A DNA stretch of 64,000 nt from Bedellia somnulentella (GCA_963576735.1 OY755171.1:5208001-5272000); one strand, 5' to 3'; shown: positions 22,450 to 35,415, numbered from the stretch's first letter. The notes: generated by a model from the sequence alone, not told the origin. Program-made: numbers and translations.

Positions 22450-23068
22450 TTATTAAAAAACCGTGTCACCTCCAATAAAGTATCGATATAGGATAGCAGT
22501 ACATATTATTCCTAAGACAGTCTATAGATGTTGCAGGAAAAAGCCGTAGAGTGGTTCAAAAGTATTTTGGATTAAATTTTAATTTCCGAATTATATTGAA
22601 ACAAATAAAACTAAATTTGAAATAGGTAAAGAGGAAGTAGCCGAGTGTAGGTATGAAGAATTTCCTAACTGCATGTAGAGATTATGGGCTCATTGAGAGG
22701 AACAAGTTACATTATAAATAAATAAATTTATTTACTACTACTAAAAAAATACAGACAAACAAAGAAAAATTATAGTATAACATAAAACAAATTAGAAAAT
22801 AGAAAACATAATTCGACTTTCGTTTGTGCCACTGTCACAGCGAATAGACACTAACTCAGCACTACTTCAGTACCTACCAATGACAAATAACTGCTAATAC
22901 ACACACATACAGTTATATACACATTAGTTACAAATATTTGCCAGGCATTAATAGTGCAGGTACCAGAATATTTAAATTTAATTATTGTGGGCAAAGACAT
23001 GAGCAAGGAATGGCTAGGAAAAAATAAAATACTACAATAATATTAATTTGAAATATGGTATATTTGAT
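22450..23068. other. Gene-free stretch
   Basis: No recognised element. Confidence 0.45.
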
Positions 23069-23440
23069 ACAACAACCCTGATAGCCCAGTGGGTAGAACA
23101 CTCGGCTATCGTGCAAACGACTAGTGTTCAAAATCCTGGGTCGGGCCTACACCAATTTGTCTTTTCTAAAGACATACGTGTGGTTAATTTATCATGGTTG
23201 TTAACGGTGAGGGAAAACATCGTGAGGAAACCCACATGGCTGAGTTTTACTTAGTCATGTGACAGTGTATTCGTACAAAACGGCGATAGGCCTGCCCCCT
23301 ATCACGTGAGTACACTGTCCATGCAAAACGTGGGTACTCTGAACACCAGGTGACAAAGTCACGTGATGTTCAGAAGTATTAGTACCTCTGCCAACCCCTT
23401 CGGGGATATTCGGCGTGAACGTTTATGTTATGTTATTTTA
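23069..23440 (+). mobile_element. SINE family B, full-length
   Basis: Best-preserved head in the window: GATAGCCCAGTGGGTAGAAC (A box) and AGTGTTCAAAATCCTGGG (B box with one extra A). Intact body and tail GGCGTGAACGTTTATGTTATG. Confidence 0.9.
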
Positions 23441-23591
23441 TGTATATTTACGCTAATTAAGTTTAATATCATAAAGAAACCACTTTACATAAGAAATAAA
23501 ATTTAAATAGATGGATTACTTATGATTTATACGAAAAATAAATAATATAAAATAATGATTACTAATGTGATAAAAAGCACTACTTAACTAC

Positions 23592-23743
23592 GCCCGACTA
23601 GTACGAGTAGTGTTTAAACTAGTTATCGTATGGGATAAAGCAGCCACCTCTTACGCACTTACTTAGTATAGTATAATGCCATTTCATTTTAACCGTTGCC
23701 GTGTCGATAAATAGCGATATAGTAGCGCTCGTATTAGCCGGGC
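23592..23743. mobile_element. MITE family 2 (copy 2)
   Basis: GCCCGACTAGTACGAG ... GCGCTCGTATTAGCCGGGC. Its interior is the reverse complement of the copy at 3742, with a few small insertions. Confidence 0.7.
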
Positions 23744-23883
23744 TGAAGGTGTTCCTGCTATCCATATCTCGGATTGGAGGAGGGAGGTCATTCCAGCACT
23801 TACATGCTGCAAACATAAAAGAACCTCTAAACGCGACTCATTAGCAAGATCGCTCTGACTTTGAAGTGGTAATCTTTTTTAAT

Positions 23884-24052
23884 AATGGTATTCAGAGTAC
23901 CAATGGTTTTCTTTGATAGTACATCCACGTGTTAGTAAGCCGACCCCATTTGTAAGTCTGCACTATCCGATGATTTATTAAATCTTACCCATGTGGTTTT
24001 TCTCAAATAGTTTACCCTCAAGGTTAACTACACTGATAAATTAACCATAAGA
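23884..24052 (-). mobile_element. SINE family B, old fragment
   Basis: TATTCAGAGTACCAATGGTT, TTACCCATGTGG and GATAAATTAACCATAAGAAA align to the body in reverse. A family A copy begins directly after it. Confidence 0.6.
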
Positions 24053-24054
24053 AA

Positions 24055-24300
24055 TACATACATACATATACTCACGGCTAAAAATCCCTAGATGGGGTAG
24101 CCAGAGCTAAGGAATAAGAAATTCCTCAGCCACTTTTGGAAGTAAGGTGGGAGATAAGGTGTTAAAATAAAGTTTGTTGGTGATGGGTCTCCGATTGCAT
24201 CGCCCAAAAATCCATTAAAAGCCCCAATTCCATTAGTCGTCTCTTACGTACACCCACCGGTAGAAATTAGGTAGTGCTATTCTAAGCCGACACTACACAG
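24055..24300 (-). mobile_element. SINE family A, full-length (subfamily A1)
   Basis: (CATA)n ACTCACGGCTAAAAATC to GCCGACACTACACAG, with A1-type TACGTACACCCACCGG. It is probably nested in the preceding older SINE B. Confidence 0.85.
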
Positions 24301-24744
24301 GAATAACTATATGACTTAAAGAAATACACAAATTCTTTCACTTGTTCCACTTTCTTACCATTTGTAACGATCTCACATTCTGTCATACTTTCCTCTCTCT
24401 CAAAAACCAAACAGTTAAAATATGGTTTAAATATATTCCGTTTATATGGCAAGTAAGTAAAGTAAAAAAGTACCTTGAACTTAAGTAATAAATGCCACTT
24501 CGTAAACGTGAAGAAAATATTGGCCCAAAGAAATTATGGAGAGAATTAATGGGCAATTTTTTTTATGTTCCCTTAGTTCGTTAAAAGTTTCACTTTCGCC
24601 CGTTAAATATAAAACTTAAGACACCGCCTTATTTTGATGACTTTATTACTTTGATGTATCTCAGTTCTGACGTATTTAAGGATGTACATGTAATTTTGTT
24701 GTTATGTGATGATATGCTATGTTAGACAAGCCAAACCGGCTTGC

Positions 24745-24795
24745 CAGTATCGTCTAAAGTGGCCATCGATAGTCTCTGCCTATCCCATTTGAAAC
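24745..24795 (+). mobile_element. RTE LINE 3' end fragment
   Basis: AAGTGGCCATCGATAGTCTC and TGCCTATCCCATTTG. Confidence 0.55.
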
Positions 24796-24894
24796 TAGGG
24801 GTATCAGTATTTATATGTATTGTACTTTATACTGTGTTATTTCTTATAGATAAGCACCTGCCATAAGAGTCGTAACTTAGTCGTTTATATTTGG

Positions 24895-25126
24895 CATATA
24901 GAGAGGACGGATAAGAATGAAGGGCAAAGCAGATCTATAGACGTAAAGTAGATGGTGTTTTGAGTAAAGGAAGGCCACGCAACAGATCTGAAGGCCATAT
25001 CGTAAAGTCTTAAGAAAAAATAATACAAGGCCATGTATGAGAAGAATAATGAACGTGAGGAAAGTAAGAGAGATATGTTAGGATCGTGTAAATCGGCGAC
25101 CGGCAGTTTCTGCTAACGCCAAAGGT
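24895..25126 (+). pseudogene. RTE LINE 3' fragment, decayed
   Basis: Traces of the RTE C-terminus are readable at DNA level: GTAAAGTAGATGGTGTTTTG, AAAGGAAGGCCACGC, GGCCATGTATGAGAAGAATA and AACGTGAGGAAAGTAAGAGA. The end is AATCGGCGACCGGCAGTTTC. Several frameshifts. Confidence 0.65.
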
Positions 25127-25929
25127 AACAAAATACATACACTTTTTAAATTATCGCGGTTTGTAGACATTATATATAATAATATTTGTTAGTTAATCCC
25201 GATTATTATTATATATGATCTTGATAAACATGTTTCTTCGCAAAATAATACGAAAAAACGCGCTTTTTAGGAGCTTAAATATTCCTGTGACGTTATTGGA
25301 GTTATACACGCAGTTCGTTTATCAGTACTGTAAATACAAATATGTGCGATTTTATTTTCATGAATTGGCGATCATTAAAATAATATATTATATTGTAAAT
25401 AATATACATACCAAATTATCTTCTTCAGTGAATCAGCTTAATAAATTAGATGTAAATAAACTGTTTCAAAGGTATGTTTTCTAATGTTACTTATTTAATT
25501 ATTTTAAATCATAATAATGTAATATTTAGTTTTCCAAATATTTCCTATAATTGAGGGTTTCAACACAACCGATGATCTCTTCTCGATAACTACTAAATGG
25601 TAAAATCAGTTTAAGTAGACATAGAAACAAAATAATGTTATCTTAAATTAACTAAATTAATACAAACTGATTTCTTGTTTCAATTTAAAATGTTATAAAA
25701 AATACATTACTCATAGATACACAAAATTACGGATATTAATTCCAAAATGTGATATTACAGCTTTGGGATAAGAATTTAAGCTAGTATTGGAAGTTTCTTT
25801 GGGAAGCGATAAGTAAAAATAAAGGTAAGTGATAAGTAATCAGCCACATCACCCAAACATGGGCTAAAATAGAAAAGCGATACGGAGACTAAATAGTCAT
25901 GTAGGAAAAGGGTGGCGACCTTGTAAAGA
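25127..25929. other. Gene-free stretch
   Basis: An 89-codon plus-strand frame (25215-25484) of very AT-rich composition is probably chance. Confidence 0.45.
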
Positions 25930-25971
25930 ACGTACCAAGTGGCAGCAGCTTTTGCCTACCCCAATGAAAAA
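25930..25971 (+). mobile_element. RTE LINE 3' end fragment
   Basis: GAACGTACCAAGTGGCAGCA and TTTTGCCTACCCCAATG. The preceding 60 bp (CATGTAGGAAAAGGGTGGC) may also belong. Confidence 0.45.
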
Positions 25972-26999
25972 TACGCGCTGTTGTGAGTTTTTAAAAATTT
26001 GTGTATATGATATATAATAATTCAGGTCAAGTTTTTTTTCCCAGATAATTTAAAAACAGGTTTAATTTGTTTATTCACATCTCTACGGCCGTTTAGTTAG
26101 AGAAGCGCTTTCCCTAAATAAACAGCTATCACGTGCATGAGAATATTGTGAAAAAAACTGCGATGATAAAGAATTAGGAAACGTTCTTCAAAATCAGAAA
26201 AAATGGTTCTTTTATACGAAAATGACATTCCCCTAGATAGTGTTTCCGTCTTATAGACAAATATTGAGTAGTGTAAATACAAAAAAAAATACAGCTCAAG
26301 GATCTTCTTTTTAATTTCTTTTTTGTATGTGTAATATGTAAGTTATATGTAATAGGTAATTTTATTTAATATTTGTACAGATTTATGTATGTGAAAACAA
26401 GTTACTTGCAAATAGAAAATGTATAATTTTAAATACAATGTATTTTGTAAAGCTTACAGACTTCCAAATAATGTTAAAATAAAATATCGATCGAGAATAT
26501 CACAAATATTTCGTGTATTCAGCTAGCTTTTGTATTTAGCCTACATGGCAACAAATGCATGCAATCTTTGATTTTAAAAAACTGAGAGAAATGACTTCTT
26601 TATATAATTTCCTTTACCGTAGTGAACCGAATAGCTTCTGACCTGATAGTGAAGCGACAGGAAATAGTTTGCCTCGTCTTTTGTGCGAGAAAATCCTTGG
26701 TGTTTCATTATTTACTTCTCCCCGCACAAGTTACCGGTTACCCAATTATTTTATGAACAAGTAAACGATGATTTTATGGGTATAATATAGTGATTTAAAT
26801 ATTTTTGTTTATAATAACCTCATATGGCGACAATGTTTACTGACCAGAATATCTAACAAATAGAAGCATTCTCAATAAATAGATCTTAACTTAACCAAAA
26901 CTTAAATACCACTGAAAATCACTAAGCTAAGTGCGGTGCGACGAGCGGCAAAAGCAAACGGCGTAGAGTTATAAGAATCATGATATACATACGATTGTC
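25972..26999. other. Gene-free stretch
   Basis: No recognised element. Confidence 0.45.
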
Positions 27000-27361
27000 T
27001 ACATGATAGTCAAGTGGGTAGAACACCCGCCCGAAAACAGAAGGGCGTGAGTTCCAATCCTGGGTCGGACCTACACCAATTTGTCTTTCTAAAGTCATAT
27101 GTGTGGTTAATTTATCATGGTTGTTAACGGTGAGGGAAAACATCGTGAGGAAACCCACATGGCTGAGTTGTATTTAGTCATGTGACAGTGTATTCGTACA
27201 AAACGGAATAGGCCTGCCCCTATCACGTTAGTACACTGTCTAAGCAAAACGTGGTTACCTTCTCTGGACACTAGATGGCGCTGCTATGTGAGTTCAGAAG
27301 TATTGGTACCTCTGCCAACCCCTTCGGGGATAAACGGCGTGAACGTTTATGTTATGTTATT
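27000..27361 (+). mobile_element. SINE family B, full-length (subfamily with GATGGCGC motif)
   Basis: Head ATGATAGTCAAGTGGGTAGA and B box GAGTTCCAATCCTGGG. The central palindrome of other copies is replaced by GGACACTAGATGGCGCTGC (motif at 27269-27282). Tail GGCGTGAACGTTTATGTTATG. Confidence 0.9.
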
Positions 27362-27522
27362 GTCCGATATAATAATGATGAAGTAAAGTTTTTATTACAA
27401 ATATTATGTAAGCGTACCGAAAACTTCTTGGAAGTTACGGGAAGGCAATGTATGAGGGCATCACAAGATGAATCGTTTTTGAAATCTTTAGAGGAGGCCC
27501 ATGGTGAACCATGACGTGGCGT

Positions 27523-27728
27523 ATAGTGCTAGCTTAGAACAGCTTTCCACCCTCAGGTGTCGTAAGGGTTGTCTAATAAAATATGAGGCTTTAAAGACAC
27601 ATCACCAACAATACTTTATTTTTACCATCTTCTCCTCTATCAACTTCCAAATATGGCTGAGGAGTTTCAATTGCTGAAGTTTTACTCCTTTTTAAGATTT
27701 GTGGCCGTGATGTTCATATATATATATG
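27523..27728 (+). mobile_element. SINE family A, old copy
   Basis: TAGCTTAGAACAGC, CAGGTGTCGTAAGG, TTTACCATCTTCTCC, AATATGGCTGAGGAG and GTGGCCGTGATGTTCATATA follow the consensus order. Confidence 0.7.
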
Positions 27729-28721
27729 AATAGAAAAACTTGTTTGGAATCTGCATTTGACAGAAATTAGTCACTAAGCAGTTATAGTAAATTTGTTTAC
27801 AGATGAACGTATCTAAAAAACTTGTTATAACAAAGAGTACAGCTTCCTCAATTGTCTCATTTTTTTGAAAAATATAATATCGATTACTATTTCTGTTTTT
27901 CCTCAAAGATTACATTTTGCTTCTAAAATCATCAGGAAAAAGAACAATACACTTCCATTTTGTAATAATTTAAGCGGTAGATGGGCTGCTAAGCCCCGGG
28001 ATATCTTATTTCATAACGCCTTAATGACAGAATTATAACATGACGGCATGTAATATTCACAAACAATTCATTACGTAAGCGCTTCATATTAATGTCGCTA
28101 TAAATATTTGCACAGATCTTTCTTGAAGCACGGATACAGGGAATTTGGAAAGATTAACTTGATCAAACAGTTTGTATAAGAAATTTATGTTGTATTTTTA
28201 GCATTGTTATCGGATTTTAATAAAATTCAACAAATCAGAAATGTATTAAGTAAAGTCATGTTTTGATTGACTACTCGCCTGCAGTAAACGTTTTATATGA
28301 AAGCTTTGTGTTTTTTTAAAATATAGCTCAAAAACAATTCAGCAACATTTATAAATAGGGAAGCGCTAGCACAACTAAAGAAGACTAAAAAAATATTTAT
28401 ATTTCCAATTATTCACAATTTTCGATGGTCTTTACAAACCTCTCTCACTTCCCTTGTCTACATCAATCTTCTTGATTTTTTCAGACAATATATTTCAAAT
28501 ATATCCACATCTTTTAAAATATATAATGAAATGAAATGAAAGGGATACCGAATTAAAATTCAAAGTCTAACATCCTCCATAAACTAGTAATAGTCTAGTC
28601 TCTTGGCTATTTTTCTATTTAGAAGGAAACCCCATAAGAAAGAAAGGTTTTAAAAAATTAGAAGATCCTTCTCAAAAACCTTTAACAATATTTTTTGTGA
28701 GGGATACCTAGATTCCTTTTT
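27729..28721. other. Gene-free stretch
   Basis: AT-rich. The minus-strand frame 27682-27906 is not supported. Confidence 0.45.
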
Positions 28722-29475
28722 AGGGTTCCGTAGCCAAATGGCAAAAACGGGACCCTTATAGATTCGTCATGTCTGTCTGTCTGTCCGTCCGGCGGTCCGT
28801 CCGTCCGTATGTCACAGCCAGTTTATTCCGAAACTATAAGAACTACATTATTGAAAATTGGTGCGTAGGTATATTCTGTAAACCGCATTAAGATTTTAAA
28901 ATAAAATCTGAAAAAGAAACCAAAATTTTTAGGGTTCCCCATACATAGAACTGAAACTCAATATTTTTTTTTCATCAAACCTATGCGTGTGGGGTATCTA
29001 TCAAAAGGTATTTGAAAATGATGTTGAGGTTTCTAATATCATTTTTTTCAAAACTGAATAGTTTGCGCGAGAGACTTTTCCAAAGTGGTAAAATGTGGGT
29101 CCCCCCCCCCGTAACTTCTAAAATATGGGCATGATAAAACTGAAAAAAATATATGATGTGTATTACTATACAAACTACTAACGAAAATTGGTTTGAATGA
29201 GATCTAGCCAGTAGTTCTATTTTTAAACGTCATAAATCAAATTACTTACCTAATTTATAAATTTCACTGAAATATATAACAATAATTTTACTATCACAGG
29301 CCTTACGCATAAAACGTGAACCATTGTTTTCTTATAGTAAATTATTATTAGTGATAAGCAAATAACATTTGAAACTAAACATTATAAATTGGTATATTAC
29401 TATGTTACCTACCTGCTGCTAGTGCTGCTACGGAACCCTTCATTAGCGAGTCCATCTCGCTCTTGGCCGCTTTTT
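28722..29475 (+). mobile_element. Non-autonomous DNA element with AGGGTTCCGTAG ends
   Basis: AGGGTTCCGTAG (28722-28733) and CTACGGAACCCT (29428-29439) are perfect 12-bp inverted ends. Just inside the left end is the tract GTCTGTCTGTCTGTCCGTCC. Outside the right end is TCATTAGCGAGTCCATCTCG. I recognise this as a common lepidopteran repeat type. It has no coding capacity, and includes a poly-C run near 29102. Confidence 0.75.
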
Positions 29476-30164
29476 TGAATGGTGTTGCGTCGTGGATTAG
29501 GTGGCTGGTTCGTCGAAGAAGATGTTAAAACTCCAGTGGACTGTATAAACTTATATTCAGTATAAGTATAAATAACAAAACAATCATACTCATAAATATC
29601 TAAGCCCCACTTAAAATTCTTCATATTATTATACGTAACGTTTGTCTTTCTGCCTCCATGATATAAATATACAACTTAAAGAAATTTAACTGGAAGTAAA
29701 TTGTTTTTTTATCATAATTTTATTTAACGATGCTACTGAAGCAACAGAAACAAAGCAACTCACCACTTAAATGTTTTTGTATCCATATCTAAAAGAAAAT
29801 GTTTACATCATATCAACTTTTATTCGAAAGATATTAAATTTTATGTCCGTGACGACTAAAAGTGGTTTGTTATGAAGGTTTTATTGCATGTTCAGCTAAA
29901 GCAAGCACTTTTTAATTTGTCCCAGTTTTTCTGTGAAATGAAATATCCTTTTCAAGGCGGTAGCAAATATTTAAAATGAGATGCAGCCTGATTCTGTTCA
30001 AAGAACTTTGTGTCTCTTTCAACATTTGAAATCAAATCTTTGTCAAGTTTGCTTTGTTGCATAACAAATATTAAGTTTCACTTTGTGTTATTTGTTTGCG
30101 GTGTCTTACATATGCTGTTTGTATAAAACATGTTTAGAATATTTAAAAAAATATTAATGAAAAT
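29476..30164. other. Gene-free stretch
   Basis: No recognised element. Confidence 0.45.
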
Positions 30165-30235
30165 TAAGGCCCAGAAGTTTGCGAACATAGTAAGAAATGG
30201 CAATTAATAGTTACTGCCTACCTTTTTGGATGTCA
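30165..30235 (+). mobile_element. RTE LINE 3' end fragment
   Basis: AGAAATGGCAATTAATAGTT and ACTGCCTACCTTTTTGGATG. Diverged. Confidence 0.45.
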
Positions 30236-30824
30236 ATGGCATGACTTTGTGTTTGAATTTGTTTCAGTAATCCAGATCAATGAACTGAATATCATGCAAT
30301 AAATTTTAAAATACACATGCAGCAGACACGATTTAAGATTAAAAACCCAGTAACTCCCTCATAAGGCTTAAGTCTATCAATCACAATTTTAGAATGTACA
30401 AAGACATAAAAAAATATACATTGAAAAAGATTAAAATATTTATTAAAAGAAATCATATTACTGAGCCAAATAAACACTTTAGGCAAAAGCATACATCAAG
30501 AGTATCTTGTAATATTTTGGTATTCTAAGAAGAAAAGATAGAACCTTTAGTCAAGAAATTATTAAGCGAATAACTATTAACTCTGTGTTGCACTTAGCAA
30601 TTTCACCAAGTCTACTAAGTGGTTCTCTCCTTGACCTTAAGTTAAGATAAATGTTTTCAAGTTGCGAAGTAACTTAAATTTTGCTGAAAACGCTAAAATA
30701 GAAGTAGATTTAATATTTGCCTACCTAAAATTTGTTGTTGCGAGAACATCTGAATTAGAAATTCTTCAGAAACTTTGATGATTTGAGTAGAGAAATATTG
30801 TAAAACAAATGATGGTTGTCACTG

Positions 30825-30915
30825 TGCCTAACCACCACTTAAAATGCTCAGAAACCTATGGCGTCTCTTACAACATCAAAGGGAAGAAATGGATTAGTGC
30901 TTAGTAAGGCGAAAC
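30825..30915 (-). mobile_element. SINE family A, degraded fragment
   Basis: ACCACTTAAAATGCTC, GGCGTCTCTTACAACATC and GAAGAAATGGATTAGTGCTT align to the 5' half. Confidence 0.45.
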
Positions 30916-30971
30916 TACAAAGGACCAATCTAACCGTTGTGTTTTTATTTTGTTTATATATGCATACATAA

Positions 30972-31015
30972 ACTCACATTTGGGTAGGCAGAGACTATTG
31001 ATCGCCACGACTAAC
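30972..31015 (-). mobile_element. RTE LINE 3' end fragment
   Basis: TTTGGGTAGGCAGAGACTAT and TGATCGCC, the reverse complement of the RTE end. Confidence 0.45.
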
Positions 31016-31369
31016 TAGATAAAGCCTGTTTAGTGCTCCATTAATCCCATTACCCTTTTCCGCTCTTCTCTCGATATCTTTATCACATTATTGCTTATAC
31101 TATTTATTATAGTTTACAAGACTCACAGCGTTATTGAAATAAATTACCTGAAATTTTCTTTTAATAAAGATAAAATGAGTGGCAAAACTTATCGCTTCAT
31201 ACCTTTAGGATACTATATGCTGTAGATTTCAACATAAATAATTATTTGCTGTGCGTGCTTTGCGGCCACGAAATTTCGAATTTCCAAACTCTAGAAACGT
31301 CTATTTAGAGTTTACAGTCGTAATTTATGTTCATAGATATTTGAATTGTAGTGACAGGTTCAAATAGAA

Positions 31370-31455
31370 CTAACCTATATCTTTCCGTGGGTGTCGTAAG
31401 AGCCAATTTTGGGCATTGAGGCTCCTAAGCTGATTTTTGAGCAATGCTGTTGGAG
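31370..31455 (+). mobile_element. SINE family A, degraded 5' half
   Basis: CCGTGGGTGTCGTAAGAG and TTTTTGAGCAATGCTGTTGG follow the A2 order. Confidence 0.5.
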
Positions 31456-31637
31456 AAAACAGAGAAAATAGAGTAAAAACAGGTAGACGCATACATAATC
31501 ATGTATTAACCTAGAAATTAATAGACATTTCATATGACACCTCATACACAATTTCTAATCAAAACTTTACTGAATTTTTAACAACGAGGAATTAATCAAT
31601 TAGGTAACAACATTTAGAGTGAACTATATAGAATAAT

Positions 31638-31856
31638 TTCTTTTTCTACCGGTGGGTGTACGTAAGAGGCGACTAACGGCATTGGGCTTTTTAAAGAAAC
31701 ATTGGGCGATGCGGTTGGAGACCCATCACCAACAACCTTTATTATACCATCTTTTCCCCACTCAACATTCCAAAAGTGGCTGAGGAGTTTCTAATTCCTC
31801 AGCTCTGGCTACCCCTTCTAGGGAATTATAGCCGTGAGTATATGTATGTATGTATG
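31638..31856 (+). mobile_element. SINE family A, 5'-truncated, with target duplication
   Basis: TATATAGAATAAT occurs at 31625-31637 and 31857-31869. Between them lies an A copy lacking its first 30 or so bases but with a perfect 3' end and (TATG)n. Truncation at one fixed end plus a 13-bp duplication shows insertion by target-primed reverse transcription. Confidence 0.9.
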
Positions 31857-31869
31857 TATATAGAATAAT

Positions 31870-32942
31870 CATATACAAAAATAAAAAGTGAATTGGAATA
31901 GAAGACTTTTTTCAACCAATTGACGACGCGATTCAAAAAACTGCAATTCAGTCGTTACATTCGCGAGTAAGTTAGATACATAAACCCAAGTGCGTCGGAC
32001 TCAAGTTGTTTATCAAAGACCTCCACGCACAAAAACACTCCATTTGATGAAGATACGAGAAGTTCTTACTTCCAATGAATGCTTTCAGTGAGCCCCTTTT
32101 ATTTGGTCTCTTTTCAGCTCATTTGAAAGAAAGATTGAATAACAAAGCAGATGATTTTTAGGGTCAAGCATATCTTATGATAAAAACAGAACAAATAATT
32201 GTATGGTTTTGCGATGTTCTTGCAATCTTTCTGTTAATTTTTTTAAGGAGTATGAATAATAATAATAATCATTTATGTATTTGGTTGACATTAAATTAAA
32301 ACTGTTTTTCAATTATATATTTAAATGCTGTGCTACTCGTATTGTCTTAATACAAATAAGGCAAGAAATCTATAAGTTTTTTTATCTTTTCAATTAAAAT
32401 ATTACTGTCTACATGCGGAACCCAATTGCAAATGAAATACGTTTGAATCTGTTTTCTTTGTTTTTTGTACCATACTTATTCACTTATACATTTATAATAC
32501 CCACATACATTATGGATTTACTCTAGTAAGATTTTAAGGATCACGATAACAATAGTAAAGACATGAATAAAGTATTTGAGATTTTGTTACTAGCTTCTTT
32601 GTTACTAGCTTGTTTGTTTAATTGTAAATACTTTATTGGATAAAGTCCCTTTACTGGAAGTAGAGTAGAAATAATGTTCATTTTCTCAGAACCGGTTGTT
32701 ATTCCAGTTCTCAATTTGATGAAAGGCGGTGAAAGGAAATATTACTACCAATTAGTTTGTCTTAATAATATGCTACTAAGCAGATACAGAGAAGTTGTTG
32801 ATTTGTTTCAAAGTTGAATAAGCGAATTATATATAAACAAGATCTACCTACTCGTTTTAGTTATTTCCCGTATTCGCTTCCAATGAATAGTGTTCTTTTC
32901 CAAATATTTAACTTTATATAGATTCAATCAATATAATTAATC
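31870..32942. other. Gene-free stretch
   Basis: AT-rich with no recognised element. Short tandem TTGTTACTAGCTTCT / TTGTTACTAGCTTGT near 32590. Confidence 0.45.
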
Positions 32943-33124
32943 GTGTAGTACCAGCTTAGAAGTTCACTACCCCTTTCTGCCTTACAACAGTAAGAGGCAA
33001 CTAAAGGTTTTGGGCTTTTAGGTGGTATTTGGGCGATGCGGTTGCAGATCTACCACCAACGGTACTTTATTTAACTTTCACCACCATACTGTTGAGTATC
33101 TAGCTGAGTATATGTTTGTATGTA
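32943..33124 (+). mobile_element. SINE family A, diverged and shortened
   Basis: GTGTAGTACCAGCTTAGAAG to GAGTATATGTTTGTATG. About 50 bp of the middle are lost. Confidence 0.7.
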
Positions 33125-33179
33125 AACAATAAGGGTGCGTTTTTCTTACACAACTTTTTAACTCCTATCATCGGAGGTC

Positions 33180-33905
33180 CGAAAATATATCACATACCAT
33201 TCAAAATCATAATGATCAGTCTTCATAATGAAAAATCAAGTCATAAATATTGAAAAATATAATCATCGAAATTCATATTACTAATTATACACTTTGTATT
33301 TAATAATATTTGTTTTAATATATTTGTTTATACTTATGACCGACAGTGTCAGTATCAGTATCAATATCATTTCAATGAATAATTATAATATTCATAAATG
33401 TTTTTAAGTGTAAAATATTAAAAAAACATTATCAATTATATGTGTTTTTATCTATATTTGCTTGCTTGTTTGTATGCTTGCTCGCTTGGTTGCATGTAAA
33501 GGGGGTGCAGGGGTTGCGCCCCCTGCTTGGATGGGTCGCAGGCAAAGAAAAGTTAAGTCAAAATTAGCTAGGTTAAGTTAGGTTAGATTATGTATAAAAC
33601 GAGCGAGTGAAACTCAGCGGATCGTGCACCTTAAATGCATGATTCATGTTTATTTGCATGCATGCTTGTTTATCGTAGTAACGATATTATTAATAAAAAT
33701 AATATGACCATTGAATGTTATGAAGAAAAAATATCTTGAAAAAAATCATAGTTTTAAAAATATTTTTGGTTGTAACAGTATTAATACAAAAATTATGATC
33801 ACTAACTGTTATGAATTCCGTTGACAGTATTAAAATAGTATGAACAAATAAAGTATGAAAAATAAAATTATGAAGAGTAATTATTATGAACACAAATCGT
33901 TAGTA
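33180..33905 (+). mobile_element. Fold-back element K, copy 2
   Basis: The core at 33490-33680 contains a GCAGGGG...CCCCTGC hairpin, TTAGGTTAGATTATGTATAA, AACGAGCGAGTG, CGTGCACC and TTGCATGCATGCTTG. It matches copy 1 (10900-11650) in opposite orientation. The arms again consist of an irregularly repeated word, but a different one: TCATAAT / TCATAAAT on the left and ATTATGAA / GTATGAA on the right. No coding content. Borders approximate. Confidence 0.6.
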
Positions 33906-35109
33906 AGACGACAAATATAATTGAGAATTTTATGTGAGCCAATATGGACCCAAACAATAACTGTTCACCTTTTATATTTTTTTCGTGGTGATATATGAAC
34001 CAATAAATGATCATAGCCTATGAACGGTTCCCAAGAAAACAGCTGCTCAGCAGTTTCCTGCAGATAGTGTTAGGAACCTAAAGCTGAGGTACTCTGCCTT
34101 TTGTTGCCATCTGCATTTCAATTGTATTAATTTTTAGATTTTGTTTTGTGTTTGGTGTCTTTTATTTATGTTTATTTTGAAGGTTATATAGGTTTCTTTT
34201 CACATCTTAAAATCGTGGTTTTGGAGCCCCGTAATATCAGATTAACACACACAAAAAATATTTTCACTACTACTACTACCCGCACCTGCTTCTGAAATTC
34301 AGTCAGATTGTGAGATATGATGCGCGAAACAACGGTGGGTGTGTATAATTTCTTTAATACTTCCCGATCCGATCTGTACAATATGCTGAATCTCCTCGTA
34401 TATGATTCGCTTATTTAGTTGTTTTAAGTATACTACTGCCAGTACTTTTTCTTTTGTAACCGTAAATAAAAAAATAATTACCACTCCTTGTTGTATCCCT
34501 CAAAGATAAGCGAACGCACTTAAATTAAAAAAACCAGCGGTACACAGTTGCTTGTATTAGGGACTCATGTATAAAAGCTAGTCAAAGATGATTAAACGAT
34601 TCATCATTCAAGTTAGATGAAAATTCGTAAAAAATCATCGCCCGAAAAGGTTTGCGTTGCAATTCCATTTTTCAGTGACTCACTGCTTCAAATGTTACAT
34701 TTTATACAGGAAAATTTTTAATTAGAACTTCTGTTATATTTTCACTCTCAATATACCAGGGTTGAAAAATAAAATATAACTGGCCAGTATCCCAAAAAAA
34801 AAAATTTAGTTTCGCAAAACTTTCTGAGCAGCCCGGTATGTGAAAATATAGCATTCTGCCATACAATTTTTTTTATCATATATTTCAACAAATTGTTATA
34901 ATATTAAACAGCAAATTTTAAGTCCATGAACTGATAAATAAGATAGTTTTTATTTATGTCATATCAATATCATCAAAACGGACTTTGGCACCAACTCATA
35001 ATGCCATTGATATACTTACATGACTTTAATATCCAAGTTATAAACGTGAAACATAATATTTGCTTACGTGACATAATGCTCAACATCCAAAAATAAAAAA
35101 GCCATCTTC
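33906..35109. other. Gene-free stretch
   Basis: Two minus-strand frames (34184-34381, 34299-34484) overlap in different phases and show no motif. Confidence 0.45.
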
Positions 35110-35270
35110 AAAACTAGAATGCCAAAACTACTTTTGAAAGTTGAGTGGGGAAAACAGGGTAAAATAAAAGTTTCGGAGATCAGTCTATAACTGCATCACT
35201 TAAAAATCGCCTCATTTCATCTGCGGCAAAAATGGGATTAATGCAATTCTACGACAACACTTTCCAGCAC
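35110..35270 (-). mobile_element. SINE family A, diverged partial
   Basis: CTACTTTTGAAAGTTGAGTG, GTAAAATAAAAGTTTCGGAG and CATTTCATCTGCGGC are readable. Confidence 0.65.
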
Positions 35271-35415
35271 CGAAAAGCTTTCTATATATCTAGATTTGAT
35301 ATATTAACTTGCGTTTAATTTATTTATGTGATAATTTTATGTATTTACTCTGTGATTGAAAATGTTTATATTCTGTTTTCATTTTAATTCATATAATACA
35401 TAATTATTAAAATTA

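Noticed and set aside
23048..23254. 68-codon frame
   Set aside because: It spans the head and body of a SINE B copy; similar frames recur in other copies.
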